Origin: Bacillaceae bacterium Marseille-Q3522
GTDB lineage: Bacteria > Bacillota > Bacilli > Bacillales > Cytobacillaceae
DNA: 39,599 nucleotides
Reading direction: 5' to 3'
NCBI GenBank assembly: GCA_017898095.1
Contig: JAGKQJ010000018.1
Coordinates: 1 to 39,599, forward strand
The translations under genes were made by a program, and so were the position numbers. The notes under the pieces were generated by a model. It worked only from the letters and a program-made list of their open reading frames with translations. It searched no databases and was not told the DNA's origin. Of the stretch, positions 10,283-16,924 are shown one piece after another (the first letter of the stretch is position 1; each line of letters begins with the position of its first letter).

Positions 10283-10999
10283 TTGGCTGCGATGGCTTTT
10301 TTTCATTTTATGAAAGGTCTTCAAGGTATTTTTGGCGGAGAACGTGGAAGTCAAGATCCTCAGCAGATGGCGTTTTTACGGCAGCTGCAGCGGGAAATGA
10401 GAGTAGAGGAAGTAATGACAATACCGCTTGAGCAACTTGAAGCAGTGGTCTTTGATATAGAAACTACGGGATTTTTTCCTGATAAAGGAGATCAGATTAT
10501 TTCTATCGGAGCGGTGAAAGTAAAAGGAGAAGCGGTGCTGGAAGAGGATACCTTTTATTCGCCTGCATTTTATGATAAACCTCTGTTACCGGAAATTGCG
10601 GAAATAACCGGTTTAACCGCTCAGGAATTGCGAAATGCTCCCGCATTGAGTGAAGTAATTATACAGTTTTTTCAGTTTGCACAAAACAGGCCGCTTGTCG
10701 CCCATCACGCGAGGCATGAAAAAAATTTTATGCAATTAGCAAGCTGGCAACTGTTTCGCGCACCTTTAAGGCATCGTATTGTCGATACGACATTTTTATC
10801 AAAGATTGCCGAACCGGATGTAAAATTAATCAGATTGGAGGATTTTTGTGAACACCATCGCATCCCCGTTATCAATCGTCATCATGCGCTCGGAGATGCG
10901 ATTCTTACAGCAAAGCTTTGGGGTATTTATGTCCAAAAATTAAAAAACATTGGCTGCCGGACGCTGCATGATATTTATGAACGGTTGGCTGCGCTGTGA
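10283..10999 (+). CDS. DnaQ-like 3'-5' exonuclease, 5' end probably frameshifted
   Basis: This DEDD-superfamily exonuclease has ExoI VFDIETTGF and ExoIII HHALGDA (DEDDh type). ExoII reads LVAHHARHEKNF, with Glu where the family usually has Asp. The reported frame opens at a TTG (10283; ATGs at 10292 and 10310), but none of these starts has a ribosome site. A second frame from GTG 10225 encodes MNNPLPYRFKMLCNQILTAVG, which resembles my recollection of the N-terminus of Bacillus relatives. It joins the exonuclease frame if one T is removed from the T7 run at about 10295-10301. So the ancestral gene probably ran 10225-10999. This may be a phase-variable, slippage-corrected or simply mutated 5' end, or a sequencing error. 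Confidence 0.75.
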   Translation: MAAMAFFHFMKGLQGIFGGERGSQDPQQMAFLRQLQREMRVEEVMTIPLEQLEAVVFDIETTGFFPDKGDQIISIGAVKVKGEAVLEEDTFYSPAFYDKPLLPEIAEITGLTAQELRNAPALSEVIIQFFQFAQNRPLVAHHARHEKNFMQLASWQLFRAPLRHRIVDTTFLSKIAEPDVKLIRLEDFCEHHRIPVINRHHALGDAILTAKLWGIYVQKLKNIGCRTLHDIYERLAAL

Positions 11000-11013
11000 C
11001 AGCTTAACGTTTT

Positions 11014-11115
11014 TTAGCCGCCTACAATTTTCCCGCCGTTTACATGGAGGATCTGTCCTGTAACATAGGACGAATCCTCACTGGCCAAATAGACATAAGC
11101 AGGTGCTAATTCCTT
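11014..11115 (-). pseudogene. 3' remnant of a short-chain dehydrogenase/reductase (SDR) gene
   Basis: The minus strand encodes about 33 residues ending ELAPAYVYLASEDSSYVTGQILHVNGGKIVGG and a stop. This is the typical C-terminus of YhxC/YdaD-like SDR enzymes, including the SSYVTGQ and VNGG motifs. Everything upstream (catalytic Tyr, Rossmann fold) is gone; the frame breaks at 11119-11121, exactly where the GNAT remnant begins on the other strand. It is a deletion scar. Confidence 0.82.
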
Positions 11116-11118
11116 TTT

Positions 11119-11844
11119 TTACTTGCGGAAGCAGACGGGGAAATCGCCGGAGTATTGAATTTTTCTCCTTTAAAAATGGAGAAGGTGAAGCATGTCGGCT
11201 TTTTCGGAATTTCCGTCAAGAAAAAGTATTATAATAAAGGTATTGGCAAAAAGTTAATCACAGTTTTCATTAAATGAGCGGAAAAAGAAGCAGGCATTGA
11301 AAAAATATGTCTTGAAGTATTCTCGCATAATGAGCGCGCGATTCACGTTTATCGCAGATTAAGGGGCAGTAATACCCCCACCTCAAAAATAGAGGTGAAA
11401 CCAATCATTTTAGGTGGGGGATAAACTGCCCCTAAAAGCCCGATTGGTGAGATAAGGAGTTTCTTAGGGCTTCAGCCCTTAGAAACTCCAATCGGGCTCC
11501 GCGCGACAAGGTTTCTCTTAAGGCTTCAGCCTTTAGAGAAATCAGTCAGGCTCTGCGTGATAAGAATTTTCTTTGGGCTTTAGCCCTTAGAAAATTCAAT
11601 CGGGCTTCGCGCGACTAACCATCAGTGGGGGATGAAGGCCACTAAAGGCGCAGGCGTCCTGTTGCAACGTCGGCACTAGTACGTCCTGTACGTCGATAAA
11701 CCCCCACTGATGGAAGTTTCACTTTATAAATCATTAGGATTTCAGGAAGAAGGTAGAAAAGTGAAGTTTGTAAAACGGGAAGATGGAACATATGTGGATG
11801 AGATAATCATGTGTAAATTTGTCAAACAGGGGAGGAACACGTAA
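11119..11844 (+). pseudogene. GNAT acetyltransferase pseudogene with nonsense codon and element insertion
   Basis: Three lesions are visible. The 5' end is missing. A TGA at 11275-11277 replaces a sense codon, probably Trp, in the helix after the acetyl-CoA loop. A 375-bp element (11353-11727) splits the gene. Without the element the frame continues ERAIHVY | KSLGFQEEGRKVKF, the classic GNAT C-terminal motif, to a TAA at 11842-11844. The acetyl-CoA signature reads KKYYNKGIGKKLI. The substrate is unknown. The stop overlaps the first base of yitL, whose ribosome site GGGGAGG lies in the last GNAT codons, so the two were once cotranscribed. Confidence 0.88.
11353..11727 (+). mobile_element. TTTAT-flanked palindromic element, long form (375 bp), copy C
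   Basis: It begins CGCAGATTAAGGGGCAG directly after TTTAT and ends in GGAAGTTTCACTTTAT, with no target duplication. The first ~107 bp equal the short copies: a nested left-end hairpin (AGGGGCAG...CTGCCCCT around CCCCCACCT...AGGTGGGGG). The right end is the ATCAGTGGGGG...CCCCCACTGAT hairpin. Between them are three tandem hairpins (11458-11487, 11512-11541, 11564-11597), each followed by an AATCGGGCTCCGCGCGAC-like tail. The loop of the right hairpin is enlarged with CGTCGGCACTAGTACGTCCTG-type sequence. No protein frame is present. The layout fits a non-autonomous IS200/IS605-type (palindrome-associated) element. Confidence 0.82.
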
Positions 11845-12704
11845 TGTTAATAAAAGAGTCAATCGGACAAGTAAGCGAATTAGAGGTTGTCCGCAACGCT
11901 CCGTTCGGCTGGTTTTTGTCTGATGGGGAAGAAGACGTCCTTTTACATGAAAAAGAAGCAAGTGGGACATACGAAATTGGCGACAGACCTGCCGTATTTT
12001 TATATACCGATTCGAAAGGAAGAATTGCCGCCACGGATAAATTGCCTGCCATTACTGCCGGAACGTATGGCTGGGCAAAAGTAAGTGATGTAAAGCCTGA
12101 TTTCGGGGTGTTTATTGATATCGGCATTCAAAAAGAAATGTTATTTGGAAAAGACGACTTGCCTGTACATAAAGAAGTTTGGCCGCAAGTGGGAGATTTC
12201 CTTTTTCTAACGTTAAGAGTAAATAAGAATGGACGCCTATATGTCCGTTTGGCGTCTGAAAAAATTATTGCGGAAAAAGCGGCTCTGGCATCAAGAGAAG
12301 ATTTTAACCGGACCGTTCAAGGATATATTTACAGAACAGCGAAAGTCGGGAGCTGGGTTCTTACGTCAGAAAATTTCCGCGGCTTTATTCATGAATCACA
12401 GAGGCAAACGGAACCGAGGCTGGGGGAAAAAGTAACCGGACGTATTATTGATGTAAAAGAGGATGGCACAATTAATGTCTCGCTTTTGCCCCGCAAAGAA
12501 GAAGCACTTGATATTGATGCCGCGAATATTTTAGCATATTTACAGAGCCGTAATGGGAGCATGCCTTATAGTGATAAAAGTCTGCCCGAAGATATCCAGG
12601 GACGCTTTCAATTGAGCAAAGCAGCTTTTAAACGGGCGTTGGGAAAGCTGATGAAGGAAGGAAAAGTGTATCAAAAAGAGGGCTGGACCTTTCTAAAAGA
12701 ATAA
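11844..12704 (+). CDS. yitL: S1-domain RNA-binding protein, CvfB/YitL family
   Basis: This is a predicted cytoplasmic RNA-binding protein of the conserved virulence factor B family, 286 aa. The N-terminal half has two OB/S1-like units (GQVSELEVVRNAPFGWFLSD; GTYGWAKVSDVKPDFGVFIDIG). A third S1-like unit covers about residues 150-215 (GEKVTGRIIDVKEDGTINVSL). The C-terminus is a winged-helix (FQLSKAAFKRALGKLMKEGKV). In S. aureus CvfB affects virulence-gene expression; its role here is not known. GGGGAGG lies 8 bases before the ATG, inside the end of the GNAT pseudogene, so present transcription may be altered by the element upstream. Confidence 0.9.
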   Translation: MLIKESIGQVSELEVVRNAPFGWFLSDGEEDVLLHEKEASGTYEIGDRPAVFLYTDSKGRIAATDKLPAITAGTYGWAKVSDVKPDFGVFIDIGIQKEMLFGKDDLPVHKEVWPQVGDFLFLTLRVNKNGRLYVRLASEKIIAEKAALASREDFNRTVQGYIYRTAKVGSWVLTSENFRGFIHESQRQTEPRLGEKVTGRIIDVKEDGTINVSLLPRKEEALDIDAANILAYLQSRNGSMPYSDKSLPEDIQGRFQLSKAAFKRALGKLMKEGKVYQKEGWTFLKE

Positions 12705-12838
12705 TCAGAAACTGAGTCCGATGTGCTGCAAGAACAAAAGCGTTACCGGCTCGAAGTTGTCCTATCATTGAAGAAGGGTTTTATTGTTTTGGGGACGGTA
12801 TGGAATCGCTTCATGCAGGAATCAAATATTGCTCAGCA

Positions 12839-12875
12839 ATTTGAAAAGCCGTCAGGAAATGGCGGCTTTTCAAAT
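12839..12875. terminator. Bidirectional hairpin between yitL and the DUF3941 gene
   Basis: ATTTGAAAAGCCG pairs perfectly with CGGCTTTTCAAAT (13 bp) around an 11-nt loop. The T/A tracts are inside the stem, so it can terminate both converging genes. Confidence 0.75.
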
Positions 12876-12916
12876 AGATTGAGCTAAAATGATGGATGAG
12901 CCGGACATAAAACTGA

Positions 12917-13048
12917 TTACAAATGATCAGTTTCCCTGGAATATTGATTTTTGCCGTTTTTACGATTTTTTTCTTCCAGGATATTTTTTTCATGCCTAAG
13001 AGCATTGTTGTCCTTCGTTTTCTTATCATTATCGGAAGTGTGCGGCAC
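12917..13048 (-). CDS. 43-aa DUF3941-type small protein
   Basis: A GTG start at 13046-13048 preceded by AAAGGAGG (7 bases away) opens a 43-codon frame: PHTSDNDKKTKDNNALRHEK, then a basic, Lys/Asn-rich helix, ending QYSRETDHL. The DNDKK...DNNA...QYS..TDHL pattern matches my memory of DUF3941 proteins, which are tiny, highly charged and found in Bacillaceae. Function is unknown. It faces yitL across a shared terminator. Confidence 0.78.
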   Translation of the reverse strand: MPHTSDNDKKTKDNNALRHEKNILEEKNRKNGKNQYSRETDHL

Positions 13049-13121
13049 AAGATAACCTCCTTTCTTTTCTTTTTGAACATGCTTTTGTAGTATGTTTAAA
13101 AGTGGAAAGGAGTATGAGTCT

Positions 13122-13985
13122 TTAAGATGATGGCAGGCGATTTAAAAAGAAAAATGAAATTGCCCCCGGTCCGGTATGTGCGCCAATCGTTGCACCGATC
13201 GAACTTATGATAACCTCTTTTGGCTGAAATTTTTCTTCTATTTGTTTTTTCATTTCCAAGGCAGTTATTTCATCATCCGCATGGGTGATCCCAATCGTCT
13301 GTTTTTCAAGTTCCGTGCCTCTTTGCTCCATCAGTTCGAGAATTCGGCGCAGCACTTTTTTTCGGCTACGGACTTTTTCAATTGGAACGAGCTTTCCATC
13401 TTCCACATTTAATAATGGTTTAATATGAAGTAAGCCGCCAATGAACGCGGATGTTTTCGATACACGGCCGCCCTTTGCCAAATAATCTAAATCTTCTACT
13501 GTAAATAAATGCTCCATATGAGTACATTGAAAACGGATATCGCGAAGGAGCACTTCCTTCGTTGCCCCCTCTTGTGCCAATCTGCTTGCTTCTTTCACAA
13601 TCAGTCCCTGACCAAGCGAAGCGCATTTTGTATCGACGATTGTTAAATCGAACTTTGGAAAATTTTCTTTCACTTGTTCGGCGATCATAACAGCAGTTTG
13701 GTAAGTACCGGATAATTGTGATGAGAAAGCAATATAGATACCAGTCTCGTTATTTTCCGCCATTTTGGTAAAAACGGTTTCAAATTCTTCTGGTGATACT
13801 TGGGAGGTTTTTGGCATATGCCCTTCCCGAATCCGGTCATAAAGCTGCTTTGGAGAAATATCTTTTAAATCTTTATATTCATGTTCATCTATGAGCACCT
13901 TCAAAGGAAAGAGCGTAATATTATTCTCCTCGTAAAAGTGTAAAGGTAAATCCGAGGCGCTATCTGTTAATATTTTTACAGTCAA
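13122..13985 (-). CDS. DegV family fatty-acid-binding protein
   Basis: DegV/FakB-type proteins bind a fatty acid and present it to the fatty-acid kinase FakA; they are cytoplasmic. The family start TVKILTDSASDLP and the lipid-site motif GTYQTA (after SSQLS) are visible, as is the GGRVSKTSAFIGGLLHIKPLL block. At 287 aa it is full length. A TTG at 13983-13985 is the start, with GGAAGGTGG upstream. B. subtilis has several paralogues (DegV, YitS, YviA); nearness to yitL hints at yitS but I do not assign it. FakA is not in the window. Confidence 0.9.
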   Translation of the reverse strand: MTVKILTDSASDLPLHFYEENNITLFPLKVLIDEHEYKDLKDISPKQLYDRIREGHMPKTSQVSPEEFETVFTKMAENNETGIYIAFSSQLSGTYQTAVMIAEQVKENFPKFDLTIVDTKCASLGQGLIVKEASRLAQEGATKEVLLRDIRFQCTHMEHLFTVEDLDYLAKGGRVSKTSAFIGGLLHIKPLLNVEDGKLVPIEKVRSRKKVLRRILELMEQRGTELEKQTIGITHADDEITALEMKKQIEEKFQPKEVIISSIGATIGAHTGPGAISFFFLNRLPSS

Positions 13986-14031
13986 TCGACTTCATCCACC
14001 TTCCAATCCTAATTTCGGTCACACTTACGTT

Positions 14032-14040
14032 ATTATACCA
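14032..14040 (-). promoter_or_regulatory. Extended -10 promoter of the DegV gene
   Basis: The minus strand reads TGGTATAAT, a perfect extended -10, about 47 bp before the TTG start. No good -35 is seen, as expected for this promoter type. Confidence 0.65.
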
Positions 14041-14092
14041 TATGCGGGTGAGGAAATAAGTACTGATAAAGTTATACATTTTTAAATTATTT

Positions 14093-14197
14093 CCGTTTCT
14101 CTTAGAGCTTCAGCTGTTAGATATTCCAACCACGCTCTTTCGTGGCTAACCTTCAGTGAGAGATGAAAGAAAACCCTGCTGAAGGAAGTTTTCCTAT
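14093..14197 (+). repeat. Decayed relic of the palindromic element (copy F)
   Basis: TCTCTTAGAGCTTCAGCTGTTAG, a GCTCTTTCGTGGCTAACC tail, and CTTCAGTGAGAGATGAAAGAAAACCCTGCTGAAGGAAGTTTT mirror, in order, the hairpin, GCGACTAACC and right-end hairpin of the long element, with many changes. The left end is missing. It lies upstream of the germination operon. Confidence 0.65.
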
Positions 14198-14280
14198 ACG
14201 GATAGAAAACTTTTCATTATACGATTGAATAATATTTCAAAGATATTCAAATGATATTTCTGTAAGAGAAAAAATCGGGA

Positions 14281-15375
14281 GTGTTTACAATCAATAACTC
14301 TGAATCTGTTACAGTCTTGCAAATTAGTTTACTTGGAATTACCTTTATCACGATAAATACCCATGTTTTTATCACTCCTTCGCTTATTCAAACTGCCGGA
14401 AAAGACGGGTGGATAAGTGTAATCATAGCTTTTGTTATTATTATGATATGGTTTTTTCTTCTCATGTCGATTCATAAACGTACCTCACAACATAATCTTT
14501 TCATGTGGCTTCGTGAAAAGAATCATCGCAATTTCTTCGCTCTCCTTGGAGCAATCGTCGTATTTTTTCTTGCCATCATGGGTGGGGTAACGTTAAGAGA
14601 AACAATCACATGGGCAAATCTTACATTTCTACCCGATACACCTAAATTTATCATAGCTATATTTTTTGGTTTCGCATGTATATATATGGCAAAATCAAAT
14701 TTGCAAACCATTTGCACGATTAATCTTTTTCTCCTGCTTTTTATCGCACTGCTCGGCTTTTTTGTAGCGATAGCAAATGATGAGTATAAAAATTACGGAT
14801 TATTATTACCAATGTTTGAAAATGGCTTTCTTCCGGTAATAAAAGGAGTGATCTATCCAATTTCAGCTATGTTCGAACTATTTTTGCTTATTCTTCTGCA
14901 ACACAGGGTACAAACCCGCTTTCGCTATTATCATTTTACGATTCTTGCTGTCATTTTAACGATGTTAACGTTGGGGACGTTGACCGGAGCAATTACTGAA
15001 TTTGGTTCAACGGAAGCAGCCCGGCAACGCTTTCCTTCATATGAAGAATGGGGGCTGGCATCAATTGGCCATTTTATTGAGCACCTCAATTTTCTATCGA
15101 TATATCAATGGCTTTCAGGAGCATTTATCCGTACTACTGTTTTTCTCTATTTAATAAGAGAAATTTTTCCGAAAATAAAATGGCTGCCGGTTTCTGTTCT
15201 TGCTTTTATTGAAATATTTGCACTTATACCAATAAGTGATATTCAATATTCACAGTTTTTTAAGAAGGTTCTTATTCCATTCACAGGTCTTTTTTTTCTT
15301 ATCATATCCTTCGTAATATTTATCACTCTTTTATTTAAATCAGTAGAGGAGCGGGAGGAAAAAAATAGGTCTTGA
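14281..15375 (+). CDS. Spore germinant receptor B subunit (GerAB/GerKB family permease)
   Basis: This integral inner-membrane protein of dormant spores resembles amino-acid/polyamine permeases and is thought to bind the germinant. The 364-aa sequence has about ten hydrophobic spans; a Glu-rich loop (GSTEAARQRFPSYEEWG) and a charged tail (SVEEREEKNRS) are visible. GTG 14281 is the likely start, with GGGAG immediately upstream at unusually short spacing, so the start is less certain than others. It opens a B-A-C operon. The ligand cannot be predicted. Confidence 0.88.
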   Translation: MFTINNSESVTVLQISLLGITFITINTHVFITPSLIQTAGKDGWISVIIAFVIIMIWFFLLMSIHKRTSQHNLFMWLREKNHRNFFALLGAIVVFFLAIMGGVTLRETITWANLTFLPDTPKFIIAIFFGFACIYMAKSNLQTICTINLFLLLFIALLGFFVAIANDEYKNYGLLLPMFENGFLPVIKGVIYPISAMFELFLLILLQHRVQTRFRYYHFTILAVILTMLTLGTLTGAITEFGSTEAARQRFPSYEEWGLASIGHFIEHLNFLSIYQWLSGAFIRTTVFLYLIREIFPKIKWLPVSVLAFIEIFALIPISDIQYSQFFKKVLIPFTGLFFLIISFVIFITLLFKSVEEREEKNRS

Positions 15376-15424
15376 AAAAACAGAACAATCTAAATCACAA
15401 CAGAACGAGAAGGTTGGTGCGAAT

Positions 15425-16921
15425 ATGATATTTGAATTAAATGAACAGACCAAAGTTACACAAAATGAGGGAAGTTCTGCTTCCAAACCTGTTTTAAATG
15501 CAAGGTTGTTACGGAAAATATTTGCAAAATGTCCGGACGTTCATTTTTCTGTTTTCACCTTTCAAAACCAGCACGTTACTCTTATTTATTGTTCGGGACT
15601 GGTTAACCAGGAAACACTTTTTAAAACGATTCCGAAAGCACTTGAAAGCTTTTTTTCATCACATAACGATGAGCATAATAAAGAGACGATTATAAACGGA
15701 CTTAACCTCCCGAATTTAGGTTATATTGAACAGAAAGAGAAAGCAGAATCAGAAATTTTTGCCGGTAAATTATTAATAGACTTCGGCTTACCCGGGACAA
15801 TCATTTATGTAGATATTGCGGATCGCCCGAAGCGAAATCCGGAGGATGCCAATACGGAAGCGAATATCCAAGGGGCGAGGGACAATTTTATTGAAGAGCT
15901 TTATGTAAATATCTCTTTAATTAGAAAACGCTTGCGAACCGCGTCTTTTGTATATGAAGTGCTGGAAATAGGCAGAAGAACGAAAACAAAAGTGGCAATC
16001 CTATATTTAGAAGATATTGCAAACAAAGATATCCTAAAAAAAATCAAAGATAAGTTAGATCAAATTGACATTGATGGTCTTTTTAGCGGCACACAATTAG
16101 AAGAACTGATTAATGATCGTCCATATGCCCTTTTCCCGCGACACCGTTATACTGGGAAACCGGATTTTGCAGTGACAAGCGTTCTTAACGGCAGATTCAT
16201 CATTCTTATTGACGGGGTGACGACTGCCTATATCACGCCTGTGAATTTTTCTTTTATTCTGAAAGTTGCAGAGGATCAGGAAGTTTCTTATATTGTAAGC
16301 TCTTTGCAACGGATCATGCGGGTGGGAGGATTATTTATTTCAACATTTTTACCTGGCTTTTGGGTTGCAATCACGACTATTCACCAGGATCAGCTACCAA
16401 TCAACTTGTTAGCAACGGTCGTGGAATCAAGAAGAGGTGTACCACTTCCAACCTCTTTTGAAGCATTTATTATGCTAATCATATTTGGCCTGTTTAATGA
16501 AGCAGGCTTAAGATTGCCAAAGTCCATCGGGCAAATTCTAAGTGTCGTCGGAGGACTGATCATTGGAGAAGCAGCGATAAGTGCCGGGTTAACAAGCCCG
16601 GCTATGTTAGTGATTATTTCGTTATCAACAGTTGCCACTTTCACATTACAAAATACTTCTTTAATTGGCACCTTATTTTTTGCAAGATTCTTTGTCTTAT
16701 TATGTTCATCTTTACTTGGTTTTTTTGGTTTATTATTCTCTTTCTTTTTATTATGCGGCTATATTGGAAATATACAGATATTTGGTGTGCCATATTTAGA
16801 AATGGCGAACGATTTATCTGCCGGGAACTTCTTGAAGACTTTTTTCCGGGTTCCGGAACAAAAATGGAAAAAAAGGCCCAGCAGTGTTCAAGTGAATGAT
16901 CAGAGTAAGAAAGGAAATTAG
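15425..16921 (+). CDS. Spore germinant receptor A subunit (GerA family)
   Basis: The 498-aa protein has a soluble N-terminal half (about 1-290) with the family motifs NFIEELYVNISLIRKRLR and DRPYALFPRHRYTGKPD. The C-terminal half is membrane-spanning, with RIMRVGGLFISTFLPGFWVA and the family hallmark LRLPKSIGQILSVVGGLIIGEAAI. A GAGAAGG site precedes the ATG. It works with the B and C subunits in germination; recent work on GerA proteins points to ligand-gated ion release. It is complete, without lesions. Confidence 0.93.
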   Translation: MIFELNEQTKVTQNEGSSASKPVLNARLLRKIFAKCPDVHFSVFTFQNQHVTLIYCSGLVNQETLFKTIPKALESFFSSHNDEHNKETIINGLNLPNLGYIEQKEKAESEIFAGKLLIDFGLPGTIIYVDIADRPKRNPEDANTEANIQGARDNFIEELYVNISLIRKRLRTASFVYEVLEIGRRTKTKVAILYLEDIANKDILKKIKDKLDQIDIDGLFSGTQLEELINDRPYALFPRHRYTGKPDFAVTSVLNGRFIILIDGVTTAYITPVNFSFILKVAEDQEVSYIVSSLQRIMRVGGLFISTFLPGFWVAITTIHQDQLPINLLATVVESRRGVPLPTSFEAFIMLIIFGLFNEAGLRLPKSIGQILSVVGGLIIGEAAISAGLTSPAMLVIISLSTVATFTLQNTSLIGTLFFARFFVLLCSSLLGFFGLLFSFFLLCGYIGNIQIFGVPYLEMANDLSAGNFLKTFFRVPEQKWKKRPSSVQVNDQSKKGN

Positions 16922-16924
16922 TCA

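Noticed and set aside
11353-11727. Group II intron or attC-like integron site
   Set aside because: Only ~375 bp, no domain V/VI signature, no reverse transcriptase, and the ends fit a TTTAT-targeted single-strand transposon better.
14225-14255. SigG promoter of the germination operon
   Set aside because: TGAATA is present at a fitting place, but the expected CATNNTA -10 box is poor, so I do not list it as a feature.
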